Source of the DNA: Candidatus Eiseniibacteriota bacterium
GTDB lineage: Bacteria > Joyebacterota > Joyebacteria > Joyebacterales > Joyebacteraceae
Assembly (NCBI GenBank): GCA_030622115.1
Contig: JAUXGN010000017.1
Span: 1-59,215 of the forward strand
Direction of reading: 5' to 3'
Length of the DNA stretch: 59,215 bases
Shown here: positions 24,609-33,704 of the stretch, one piece after another
Numbering within the stretch: the first letter of the stretch is position 1
How the letters are laid out: every line of letters begins with the position of its first letter
The notes under the pieces: model-generated
What the model saw: only the letters and a program-made list of their open reading frames with translations
The model's database searches: none
Told to the model about the DNA's origin: nothing
Position numbers and translations under genes: made by a program

Positions 24609-25589
24609 GTGAAGCGGAGTGAGCTGAAGACGAAGACCGTAGCGGAACTCAAGGCGGAGGCCCGTTCTCTTGGGCTTGTGGGCTATTCATCGCTGCGGAG
24701 AGACGAACTGGTCGATCTCCTCGTGCGTTCCACAGCGCCTCCGAGGAAACGGAAGCCGGCGCGTGGCGGCAAGGCGCCCGACAGGACACGCAGGGCAGCC
24801 GGAACGCCGCGCAAGGCAGCGGCCAAGTCGACCGCGAAGCGTGCCCCGACAAAGAAAAGCACATCGAAGGCTGAGTCTCGCGCCAAGGTCATATCGAAGC
24901 GGGCGAAGCCCCGAACTGCGGCAAAGCCGAAGGCTCGGGCGAAGCGCGCGGCGCCTCGCAGCAAGGTCGTCTCGAAGTTGGAGGACAGGCTTCTCTCTCC
25001 ACGGACCAGACGGGCCTTCTCACTCAAACACGCGAACAGCTCGCAGCAGAGAGTCACCGCGGCCAAGTACTACATCGGCGCGGAGGATTCACCTGAGCTT
25101 GATGAGGCGTTCGTCCTGCCACAAGGATACGGTGAGGATGCCATCACGCTGATGGTCCGCGATCCCTACTGGCTCTACGCGTACTGGGAACTCACAGAGG
25201 AGCGGGGGCGAGAGCTCAAGGATATTCTTGGTGAGGACGAGTTCGTAACAAGCAGGCTTGTGCTGAGGGTCTACGACATCACGGGAACAGACGTGAGTGC
25301 GCCCATCGAGCACTACGATATCGATGTCTCTTCGGAGGCGCGCAACTGGTACGTCAATGTGCTGCGTGTGGAGCGTGACTACTCAGTGGATATCGGGGTC
25401 ATTGCTCCGGACGGTTCATTCATTGTCATTGCTCGGTCCAACAGAGTGTCACTTCCGCCGATTGGGCCGTCGTCTGTGATCGACGAAGAGTGGGTCACGG
25501 TCGATGCGCTGGGGCACATCTATCAGCAGGCCAAGGAGTCTCCGAAGTCCGAGTCGAGCGGGTGGGGGCACGGTGGCGGCAAGCGGTGA
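24609..25589 (+). CDS. Rho_N/SAP-like plus DUF4912 protein with Lys/Ala-rich linker
   Basis: GTG 24609 with GGAG at seven bases gives a start MKRSELKTKTVAELKAEARSLGL, a Rho N-terminal (SAP-like) helical motif of about 40 residues. Residues about 45-130 are a basic low-complexity linker of Lys, Ala, Arg, Pro and Ser, like histone H1 tails. Residues about 170-305 form a DUF4912 domain (DPYWLYAYWELTEERGRELKD, RVYDITG, NWYVNVLRVERDYSVDIGV). DUF4912 genes commonly stand next to GH57 branching enzymes, as here (83 bases to the next gene). The basic part may bind nucleic acid or polyanions. Role unknown, perhaps regulation of glycogen metabolism. Confidence 0.8.
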   Translation: MKRSELKTKTVAELKAEARSLGLVGYSSLRRDELVDLLVRSTAPPRKRKPARGGKAPDRTRRAAGTPRKAAAKSTAKRAPTKKSTSKAESRAKVISKRAKPRTAAKPKARAKRAAPRSKVVSKLEDRLLSPRTRRAFSLKHANSSQQRVTAAKYYIGAEDSPELDEAFVLPQGYGEDAITLMVRDPYWLYAYWELTEERGRELKDILGEDEFVTSRLVLRVYDITGTDVSAPIEHYDIDVSSEARNWYVNVLRVERDYSVDIGVIAPDGSFIVIARSNRVSLPPIGPSSVIDEEWVTVDALGHIYQQAKESPKSESSGWGHGGGKR

Positions 25590-25672
25590 GTCCGTTCTGC
25601 TTCCGGCCGGGTCGCCCTCACAGCGAGTCGGTGCGATACTCCGGATCCCCCGACAACGTATGAGGAAACAGC

Positions 25673-27283
25673 ATGGAGAAGGGCTATTTCAGCCTCGTCC
25701 TGCATGCGCATCTGCCGTATGTGAGGCACCCGGAGTACAAGAGCTTCCTTGAGGAGTATTGGCTTTTCGAGGCCATCACGGAGACGTACATTCCGATCAT
25801 CCAGGCGTTTCAGCGTCTCACGGACGACGGCGTCGACTTCCGGATGACGGTCTCCATGAGCCCACCTCTCGTCGCGATGCTGCAGGATCCGCTGCTTCAG
25901 GAGCGCTACCTTACGCACATCACCGGTCTCGTCGAGCTGACGGAGAAGGAGATGGATCGCACGAAGAACGATCCTGTGCTCCTGCGTCTCTCAGAGATGT
26001 ACCACGAGCTCTTCTCGAGCTGCAAGCGAACCTACGCGGACGAGTACGGACTCGATCTCGTCAGCGCGTTCAGAACGTTCAGGGACGCCGGTAAGATCGA
26101 TATCACGACATGTGGAGCCACCCATGGGTTCCTGCCGCTGATGTCGGAGCATCCGGCCTCTGTCCGGGCGCAGATCCGCATCGCCGCGGAGAGCCACGAG
26201 CACGCGTTTGGAGTCCGTCCGGATGGGATCTGGCTTCCCGAGTGCGGCTACTTCCCCGGCGTGGACAAGTACCTCGCCGAAGAGGGTATCCGCTATACCT
26301 TCGTGGATTCCCACGGCGTGCTTCACGCGGATCCCAGGCCCAAATACGGGACATACGCCCCGATAGCCACACCCGCGGGCGTCGCAGTCTTCGGCCGTGA
26401 CATCGAATCGTCGAAGCAGGTCTGGAGCGCTGAGGAAGGCTATCCAGGCGACTTCGTCTACAGAGATTTCTACCGCGACTACACGTACGAACTGGACTAC
26501 GACTACGTGAAGCCATACCTGGGCCCCGATGGCTTCCGCAAGATGCTTGGTCTCAAGTACCATCGCATCTCCGGCAAGGAGGTCGCGCTCGCCGACAAGG
26601 AGTTCTACGATCCGGACATCGCACGCGCACGCGCGATCGAGCACGCCGCGAACTTCGTATTCAACAGGGAACGCCAGTTCGAGCATCTGAACGACATCCT
26701 CGGAAGGAAGCCGTTCATCGTGGCTCCTTATGACGCCGAGCTCTTCGGACACTGGTGGTTCGAGGGACCGATCTGGCTTGAGGAGCTTCTGAAGAAGCTG
26801 GATGAGGTCAAGGGGCCGGTGCTGGGCGCGACGCCGACGGACTTCCTGAACTCGGGAGAGCCGATGCAGACCGCGGATCCGCATCTCTCAAGTTGGGGGT
26901 ACAGGGGCTACAGTGAGGTCTGGCTGAACTCGACCAACGACTACGTCTACCCGCATCTGCACAGGGCATCGATGAGAATGACGGAGCTGGCCAAGACCTA
27001 TCCGAACGCCGAGGGTCTGAGGCACCGGGCTCTCAATCAGGCGGCACGGGAACTCCTGCTTGCTCAGTCGAGCGACTGGGCATTCATCATGAAGACCGGT
27101 ACAATGACCGAATACGCGCACAAGAGGACACGGGACCATATCTCTCGATTCACGAAGCTCTACGAGAGCGTGAGGAGCAACACGGTCGACGAGAAATGGT
27201 TATCGGAGATCGAGTGGCGCGACAGGATATTTCCGCAGATTGATTACATGGTCTACGCTGAGGACCAGTCGCCCCAGGGGTGA
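25673..27283 (+). CDS. GH57 1,4-alpha-glucan branching enzyme (DUF1957 family)
   Basis: 536 residues, no signal peptide, so cytosolic. Conserved GH57 regions are visible: LHAHLPYVRHPE near the N-terminus, GIWLPECGYFPG with the nucleophile Glu, and PYDAELFGHWWFEGP with the acid/base Asp; the C-terminal helical region is present. This set is that of TTHA1902/TK1436-type branching enzymes, which introduce alpha-1,6 branches into alpha-glucans. It ends 32 bases before the second GH57 gene. With DUF4912 upstream this forms a glycogen-like unit. Confidence 0.9.
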   Translation: MEKGYFSLVLHAHLPYVRHPEYKSFLEEYWLFEAITETYIPIIQAFQRLTDDGVDFRMTVSMSPPLVAMLQDPLLQERYLTHITGLVELTEKEMDRTKNDPVLLRLSEMYHELFSSCKRTYADEYGLDLVSAFRTFRDAGKIDITTCGATHGFLPLMSEHPASVRAQIRIAAESHEHAFGVRPDGIWLPECGYFPGVDKYLAEEGIRYTFVDSHGVLHADPRPKYGTYAPIATPAGVAVFGRDIESSKQVWSAEEGYPGDFVYRDFYRDYTYELDYDYVKPYLGPDGFRKMLGLKYHRISGKEVALADKEFYDPDIARARAIEHAANFVFNRERQFEHLNDILGRKPFIVAPYDAELFGHWWFEGPIWLEELLKKLDEVKGPVLGATPTDFLNSGEPMQTADPHLSSWGYRGYSEVWLNSTNDYVYPHLHRASMRMTELAKTYPNAEGLRHRALNQAARELLLAQSSDWAFIMKTGTMTEYAHKRTRDHISRFTKLYESVRSNTVDEKWLSEIEWRDRIFPQIDYMVYAEDQSPQG

Positions 27284-27314
27284 CGCTTGCCTAGGGCGTT
27301 CTTACGGAGCAGAC

Positions 27315-29294
27315 ATGGCCGGCGACAAACTCCCGATCGCAATACTCTGGCACCAGCACCAGCCCTTCTACCGCGCGAGGTGGGATGGGGACCCCCGAGG
27401 GTCGTACATCCTCCCTTGGGTCCGCCTGCACGCCATCAGGGATTACTACTCGATGGCGGCTCTCGTCGGTGAATTCCCCGACGTTCACGTCACGATCAAT
27501 CTTGTTCCTTCACTGATCCTCCAGCTGGAGGATTACGTCGAACATGGTGCGACCGATCTACTGCAGGAGCTGTCAGTAAAGCCCGCGGACAGGCTCTCCG
27601 GAGCCGAGCGTGATTTCATCGTGGCTCGTTTCTTCGACGCCAGTTGGGAGAACGAGATAACCGTCCACCCGGGCTACGCCAGGCTGCTCAATATGCGCCG
27701 AGCGCGCAGGCACTTCGCGGACCAGGACATCACCGATCTCAGGATGTGGTTCAACCTCGCCTGGTTCACTGCGGACGCACAGCGGGGCGCGATCGATCTT
27801 CCGGACGGGACGACGGCGGACGTGAGCGATTTCGTGAAGAAGGGAGCCGCCTTCACGATCGATGACATAGCCGCCGTCCTGGGCGAGCAGACGAAGCTGA
27901 TGCGCAATGTCATTCCGATTCACAGGCAGCTCATGGAAGCGGGGCAGCTCGAGATCTCGGTGACTCCGTTCTATCATCCGATCCTTCCGCTTGTGGCCGA
28001 TACGGATCTGGCCACGATAGACGCAGAGGGGGCGACGTTGCCTGGTCGCTTCTCGCGGCCCGAGGATGCACGCGCCCAGATAGAGAAGGCGGTCGTATTC
28101 TATGAGGAACGTTTTGGGCGACCGCCCAGGGGCATGTGGCCATCCGAGGGTTCAGTTGGACAGCACGTGGCGCAGCTCTTTGTGGATGCCGGACTCAGCT
28201 GGATAGCGACTGATCAGGGTGTGCTCGCGCGCTCAGGCAAGTGGGGCTACGACACAAACGATCCGAAGGTCCTCGCCCGTGCGTATCGCATCGGTGGAGA
28301 AGAACAGAGTGTGAGCGCCTTCTTCCGTCACACACAGCTCTCCGACGACATCGGATTCGCTCTTCAGGGGTATGCGGATTACGATCGTGCCGCCGATGAC
28401 TACCTGACATGGATCAAGGACGGATTCGCGCGCACCATTGACGATCGTGGCGAGCACATCCTCTCGATCATCCTGGACGGTGAGAATGCCTGGGGGTCGT
28501 ACCGCAATAGGGGAACGGCGTTCCTGCGAGGGCTCTACAGACGACTCGCTGATGACCCCGACCTCGTTTCTGTGACGTTCTCCGAGTTCATCGACGGGAA
28601 CGAATCCCGCGGCATACGTCCACATCCGCTCGAGTCGCAGGAACTCGTGTCTCCGCTCTTCTGCGCGAGCTGGATCGATGAGATGGGCTCCGCTCCGGGC
28701 AACGACCTCAATATCTGGATAGGCTCGCCGCAGGAGAACCGGGCCTGGGAGCTTCTCGGGAAGGTGCGCGATCACATGGAGGAGGTGGGTGCGACACCTG
28801 AAAGCCATCCCGACGCCTACGAGTCGATCTACCGTGCGGAGGGCAGCGACTGGTTCTGGTGGTTCGGCGACGATTTCGTCCAGCCGACGGGTGGGGAACT
28901 TGTCTTCGACTATCTGTTCCGCGAGCATCTCAAGGACGTCTATCGTCAGCTGGGCGAAGAACCTCCTTCAGAGCTTGATTCCCCGATAGCTCTCGACATC
29001 GTTATCTGGACGCCGACCGACCCCGCGGTCTCCGTGGGATCGAGCCAGGTCCTGAGAATCGTCGTCGATCGCCCCGGAAAGATCCGTTGGACCGGAGACA
29101 AGTGGGCGACGTTTGCCGAAGTGGTTCTGGTCCCGGCGGGGGACGTCATGTCGAACCGGATCGGTTACGTCGCGACCATCGGGCCGTTTGGTGACGGTTC
29201 CTCGATGGTCGAGTTCCATCTTGACAAAGAAGGGGACGGAGCCTCCGGGCGCCGGGACGACGAGACTGTCTACCGCGTTCCGGTTGAGGACTAA
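27315..29294 (+). CDS. GH57 glycoside hydrolase (alpha-amylase/4-alpha-glucanotransferase-like)
   Basis: ATG 27315 is chosen over in-frame upstream starts that lie inside the branching enzyme; a GGAG is close by. 659 residues, cytosolic. The N-terminal motif LWHQHQPFYR, the nucleophile Glu in MWPSEGSVG and the Asp in IILDGENAWGSY mark GH57 subgroup COG1449 (alpha-amylase/amylopullulanase or glucanotransferase). The last 110 residues (SPIALDIVIWTPT onward) look like a beta-sandwich appended domain. It probably acts on the same alpha-glucan as the branching enzyme. The stop is immediately followed by the tamB GTG. Confidence 0.87.
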   Translation: MAGDKLPIAILWHQHQPFYRARWDGDPRGSYILPWVRLHAIRDYYSMAALVGEFPDVHVTINLVPSLILQLEDYVEHGATDLLQELSVKPADRLSGAERDFIVARFFDASWENEITVHPGYARLLNMRRARRHFADQDITDLRMWFNLAWFTADAQRGAIDLPDGTTADVSDFVKKGAAFTIDDIAAVLGEQTKLMRNVIPIHRQLMEAGQLEISVTPFYHPILPLVADTDLATIDAEGATLPGRFSRPEDARAQIEKAVVFYEERFGRPPRGMWPSEGSVGQHVAQLFVDAGLSWIATDQGVLARSGKWGYDTNDPKVLARAYRIGGEEQSVSAFFRHTQLSDDIGFALQGYADYDRAADDYLTWIKDGFARTIDDRGEHILSIILDGENAWGSYRNRGTAFLRGLYRRLADDPDLVSVTFSEFIDGNESRGIRPHPLESQELVSPLFCASWIDEMGSAPGNDLNIWIGSPQENRAWELLGKVRDHMEEVGATPESHPDAYESIYRAEGSDWFWWFGDDFVQPTGGELVFDYLFREHLKDVYRQLGEEPPSELDSPIALDIVIWTPTDPAVSVGSSQVLRIVVDRPGKIRWTGDKWATFAEVVLVPAGDVMSNRIGYVATIGPFGDGSSMVEFHLDKEGDGASGRRDDETVYRVPVED

Positions 29295-32200
29295 GTGCGA
29301 ACTGGTCTCAAAACGCTTCTCATCATCATCGCCATTCTCGCTGTCATCACCATCATCATGACGATGACGCCGATCGGGTGGTCGGTGGCGCGCTCGTTCA
29401 TCGAGCGGACAGTCGTGGGTGACAGCGGTCTCGATCTGACCATCGGTTCCCTCCGCGGGAGCCTCCTCACTCACGCCACTCTTGGAGACATCACGCTGAC
29501 CGCGCCTGAGGTCGGTGTCATCCTCTCGGTCGAAGAGCTCACTCTCAAGTACAGCCTTCCTGCTCTTGTTGGAGCCAGGACCGTAGCGTCCGACATCAGG
29601 ATCGTGGATGCTCGCTTCCTTGTGGAAATGGGGGAGGACGGTCGCCCGGCCGGGTGGTCGATGTTCGCCCAGGGAGATGAGCGCGAGGACAATGAGGGCC
29701 CTGGTCTCGGGATCTCTCTCAGTATCGACGCCGCCAATCTGTCCGGCAGGATCATCTCCCGGTCCGAGGGGTACGACGTCGGTCTCCGCGGTGTCGATGT
29801 CGACGCAGGCATGAGCATCGGGCCCCCGGCCTTGGCCAACGCGGAGGTTTCTGAGCACTTCGAGGTGACACTCGTCGGCAGCACGAGCATGGTGCTTCCC
29901 ACAATGCTCTCTCCAGTAGAGGCGCTGCTGTCATGCGCGGCATCGGGGGATATGTCAAGCGTGAGAACGGAACTCTCGCTTGAGTCTCCAGCGATTGCGA
30001 TCGGAGTTCGCGGCGGCGTGCGTATCAGCGACGGATCGCTGGAAGAGGTCGCCGTGGAGTCCTCTGCGGACCTTGCGGATCTCGCCTCCGTCTTTGGATG
30101 GAAGAACATGAGCGGCGGAGTTCACATCACAGGCAGCGTCGACGGACCGTTCGAATCCCTCATCTGGGAGGCCGAGCTTGCTTCTGATGGATCAGTCGTT
30201 GAGGGAGTGGAGATAGAGCGGCTGGATTCGTTGCTCAAGGGTGAGAAGCGTGTCATAGAGATCGAGAGACTTCGGGCTTCAACTCTCGGGGGAGAGATCG
30301 AAGCAGCGCTGACCCTGACGATGCCGGAGCGATCTTCGGACGGACCCTGGATGGAGGGGCGCGTCGCAGCGGTCGGACTCGATCTCAAGAGCGTCGGCGA
30401 GGTCATTGCAGATCGTCCGAGCAATGCCGGTGAAGCCGTGACTTCTCAGATGATGGCGGGGATCGTGTCCTTGGATGCGTGCCTGGCTATGAACCCCGCC
30501 GATCTTGCGACCATCTACGGTGATCTGGAAGGGAAGGTCATCGGGCTCAGGGTAGGCGGCAACGATCTCGGAGACGTCGACCTCTCAGGTGCAGTGCAGA
30601 GCGGCACATTTACCCTGTGGGGTAGCTGCTGCGATGCCGCGCTCACAGCCGCCGGGGGATTCTCTTCCAAGGGCGTCTCCTCCGCGGATATCACGGTGGA
30701 GGTTCCGGACCTCGCCTTGAGCGCCGCCAGGTTCGGGATCGGCGATGTCACGGGAGCGGCCACCGGGTCAGTTCATCTTGATGGGCTGGGCGACACGCTT
30801 CGCTACACGGGTGCTGTTGATCTGCGTGGGATCGAGATGCCGAGCCTCACTGTTGGGGACGGACATGCGGCGTTCTCAGGCGACCTTCTGGGCGCGGATG
30901 CTCAGTTCGATGCGTTCGGCGGCACACTCGTCGGTGATGCGTCCGTCGTGTTCGGGGACGAGTACCGCGTCGCGTGCACGTTTGATTCGATGTCGCTCTC
31001 GGGGGATATCGTCGCCGGTTCCGCAGGAGAGCTGGACCTGTCGGGACGGATTACCGGAGAGGCTGTCATCACGGGGGACCTCGCCATGTCCGAGGGTGGT
31101 GGCGCCGGGGATGGCCGTGCTGGGGGCGGCCGCGTCGAAGACGTCGCCCGCGTCGATGGCGATCCTGCCCGGCGGGCGGCATTCACCGTCCACGGCGGTG
31201 TAGAGGCGCTCTCGCTCTCTGTGTCAGACGAGATCATCGAACTCGCGAGCCCCATCACATTTTCGGCCCGTCCCGGGTCGCTCTTCATCACGGAGACGCA
31301 GTTCGCCGGCGACTTCGGCCGCGTTTCGCTGGGGGGCGTATTCGACGCAGACGGATGCAGTCTCCTCACCGCCGAACTCGAGAGCCTTGACATCGCAGCC
31401 GCTCTGCGGCTCGCACCGGAAGGAGTTCCACTCCCGGATGTCCGCGGCTCTGTCTTCGGTCGGGTTGCGATCGAAGGTAAGGTCGGCGACCTTGGCGCCG
31501 CCGCGGACCTTCGCCTGGAGGATCTGATACTGGAAGGACTTGCACTTGGTTCTGTTGCACTCGACGTGGAAACTGATCCCCGCGATGTTCTCTTTGGCGT
31601 GGAGGCGAGAAGCCCGTTCGGGGGCAGGATAACGGCAGACGGAAGTTTCCCATATGCCGGCGTCCCCGGTGGTTTCTTTGAGCTTGATCCATCGCGTGAG
31701 TTCGCAGTTACCGCCGTCTGTTCGAGCTATGCGCTCGAGGGCGGGGTCGCGTTTGTTCCCACACTTCGAGGACGGAAGAGACTGAAAGCCAGCGGGTCAC
31801 TGCTTCTCGTCGGCCGTGCCGATTCTGTGTCGAGTCTGAACGGCGCGGGCAGTTTCGATGAACTGGCCGCGACACTCGATGTCGTCACGTTCTCGCTCGT
31901 CGACACGTTTGAGTTCATCGTCGCCGGGGGAGATCTTGATCTTCATGATCTCGATGTGGAGATCACAAGGATGAGGGCCCTTGGAGAGGAAGTGGGGGGC
32001 AGGATCGATGTGTCCGGAGGGGTGGGGAGTAGCGGTGACATCAGGCTGTCAGCGCGCACCTTCGGCCTCAAGGTCGGGCACGTCTTGAGGGCCTTCCTGC
32101 CCGGTATGCAAGCGCCCGTGCTTGGTGACCTCGATCTCGTCGCCGGGATCACCGGGAGCATCGATGATCCCAAGGTGGAGTTTGCGTGGGAGCTCTCCAA

Positions 32201-33704
32201 GCCGCTCATTTACGGATTTGGATTTGACAGGTTCAGGGGCAACGCCTCGCTCACACGCGAACTCGTTGACTTCGGCCACGCCGAACTCACGGCGGGCGAT
32301 GAAACAATCGCCTTCGGCGGAAGCGTCCCGCTGGGGCGTGGAGACGCTCGGCGTCGTATCGAGCAAGCGTCGCCAGAAGCGGCTGAGCCGTCCGGTTTGG
32401 ACGCGTGGATTGCCGCCGCCGGATTCGATCTCGGGGCCATCGGCCCCTTGCCCGGAGAGATGACGAGACTCGATGGAGATTTGAGCATCGACATGCGATT
32501 GACAGGCGCGGCTGAGTCGCCGATCCCTACCGGTTCACTGGTGGTATCGGAGTGTGAGATCGACGGCTATGGTCTTGAGAGCCCGCTCCATGACATCGAA
32601 CTCAGCATGACCATGGCCGAGGGCATGGCCGTACTTGAACGCGCCTCCATCGGGCTCGGAGACGGGTCGCTCACAGGCACCGGGTTCATCGCAACCGGTG
32701 TTTCAGACGTCCCGCATTTCATGATCGACCTCGACATATCCGGTGCTGAGATCGGCATCGAGAAGACGATGAAGGGTAGATTCGGGGGGAGCCTGAAATG
32801 GATCGGGACACCGGAGGCCTCCGCGCTTTCGGGAGAGATAGATGTAGAAAAGATGGAAGTGACACCGCGCCTGGAGCTCTCGCAGCTTGTCACGCGAAAA
32901 CCCCGGCGTGTGAGCGTCGTGCCGGCGAACGATCCACGCAGGTCGATACATCTGGATGTCGGCCTTGTCATCTCGGATCCCATACAGATCCGCGGGGATC
33001 AGATTCGCACGAAGCTCACCGGGGGGCTTCATATAGGCGGAAGCGCGCTTGTGCCGATGCCGTCGGGCGGCGTTTCGGCTCCGGACGGCACGTTCCGCTA
33101 CATGAGAAACACGTTCTCCATTGAGAGATTGGATCTCGTCTACTCGGACCCACGGCGGCGCGATCCCTATTTGGGTCTGACCGGCAGCGCGACAGTGGAA
33201 AGCCGCTCAGGGGTCTCCTACGATGTCACGCTGTCGTTCGATGGCTTCCTCTCCGAAACGATGCCGGTGCTCGCAAGCTCACCGCCGCTCAGCGGGCCGG
33301 ATATCGCCGCGCTCCTGACGATAGGCGAGACCGTTGGTGTCATGGCCGGAGGGGGTCCGAGCGGGGATTCCGCGTCGGACAGTTTCAGCTCGCTTGCGAG
33401 GTCGGCCTTCGTCGGCAGTCTCTTCGGCATAGCTGAGAGCACCGTGGAGAGGTGGCTCCATCTGGACACCGTCACGGTGGACAGGGAGGCGCTCGACGAC
33501 GGCGACCTTGCCGGGGCGGAGGTCATGCTGGGTAAGCGCTTCGGAGGCGCTTTCCGGATCGACTACGCCACGGAACTGGGTCGATTCGCCGGGCAGTCGG
33601 TCTCGGCCTCGCTCAAGCTGAACAACAGCCTTTCGCTCGTGACCAAGGCGAGCCAGGAAGGGAATCATGCGATCGGTCTCAAGTTCCATTTCAGGTTCCG
33701 GTAG
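29295..33704 (+). CDS. tamB: TamB/DUF490 translocation and assembly module protein
   Basis: 1469 residues from GTG 29295, which directly follows the previous TAA. One N-terminal anchor helix (LLIIIAILAVITIIMTMT) leads into an AsmA-like region and a very long repetitive beta-helical body (many 'GxLxGxAxV'-like strands), ending in the DUF490 C-terminal domain (YMRNTFSIERLDLVYSDP, SSPPLSGPDIAALLTIGE, LGKRFGGAFRIDYATELG). TamB spans the periplasm and helps outer-membrane assembly or lipid transport together with a TamA/BamA barrel. Such a barrel gene overlaps its 3' end by 38 bases. Gly/Asp-rich low-complexity segment at about residue 605 (GGGAGDGRAGGGRVED). Confidence 0.9.
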   Translation: MRTGLKTLLIIIAILAVITIIMTMTPIGWSVARSFIERTVVGDSGLDLTIGSLRGSLLTHATLGDITLTAPEVGVILSVEELTLKYSLPALVGARTVASDIRIVDARFLVEMGEDGRPAGWSMFAQGDEREDNEGPGLGISLSIDAANLSGRIISRSEGYDVGLRGVDVDAGMSIGPPALANAEVSEHFEVTLVGSTSMVLPTMLSPVEALLSCAASGDMSSVRTELSLESPAIAIGVRGGVRISDGSLEEVAVESSADLADLASVFGWKNMSGGVHITGSVDGPFESLIWEAELASDGSVVEGVEIERLDSLLKGEKRVIEIERLRASTLGGEIEAALTLTMPERSSDGPWMEGRVAAVGLDLKSVGEVIADRPSNAGEAVTSQMMAGIVSLDACLAMNPADLATIYGDLEGKVIGLRVGGNDLGDVDLSGAVQSGTFTLWGSCCDAALTAAGGFSSKGVSSADITVEVPDLALSAARFGIGDVTGAATGSVHLDGLGDTLRYTGAVDLRGIEMPSLTVGDGHAAFSGDLLGADAQFDAFGGTLVGDASVVFGDEYRVACTFDSMSLSGDIVAGSAGELDLSGRITGEAVITGDLAMSEGGGAGDGRAGGGRVEDVARVDGDPARRAAFTVHGGVEALSLSVSDEIIELASPITFSARPGSLFITETQFAGDFGRVSLGGVFDADGCSLLTAELESLDIAAALRLAPEGVPLPDVRGSVFGRVAIEGKVGDLGAAADLRLEDLILEGLALGSVALDVETDPRDVLFGVEARSPFGGRITADGSFPYAGVPGGFFELDPSREFAVTAVCSSYALEGGVAFVPTLRGRKRLKASGSLLLVGRADSVSSLNGAGSFDELAATLDVVTFSLVDTFEFIVAGGDLDLHDLDVEITRMRALGEEVGGRIDVSGGVGSSGDIRLSARTFGLKVGHVLRAFLPGMQAPVLGDLDLVAGITGSIDDPKVEFAWELSKPLIYGFGFDRFRGNASLTRELVDFGHAELTAGDETIAFGGSVPLGRGDARRRIEQASPEAAEPSGLDAWIAAAGFDLGAIGPLPGEMTRLDGDLSIDMRLTGAAESPIPTGSLVVSECEIDGYGLESPLHDIELSMTMAEGMAVLERASIGLGDGSLTGTGFIATGVSDVPHFMIDLDISGAEIGIEKTMKGRFGGSLKWIGTPEASALSGEIDVEKMEVTPRLELSQLVTRKPRRVSVVPANDPRRSIHLDVGLVISDPIQIRGDQIRTKLTGGLHIGGSALVPMPSGGVSAPDGTFRYMRNTFSIERLDLVYSDPRRRDPYLGLTGSATVESRSGVSYDVTLSFDGFLSETMPVLASSPPLSGPDIAALLTIGETVGVMAGGGPSGDSASDSFSSLARSAFVGSLFGIAESTVERWLHLDTVTVDREALDDGDLAGAEVMLGKRFGGAFRIDYATELGRFAGQSVSASLKLNNSLSLVTKASQEGNHAIGLKFHFRFR

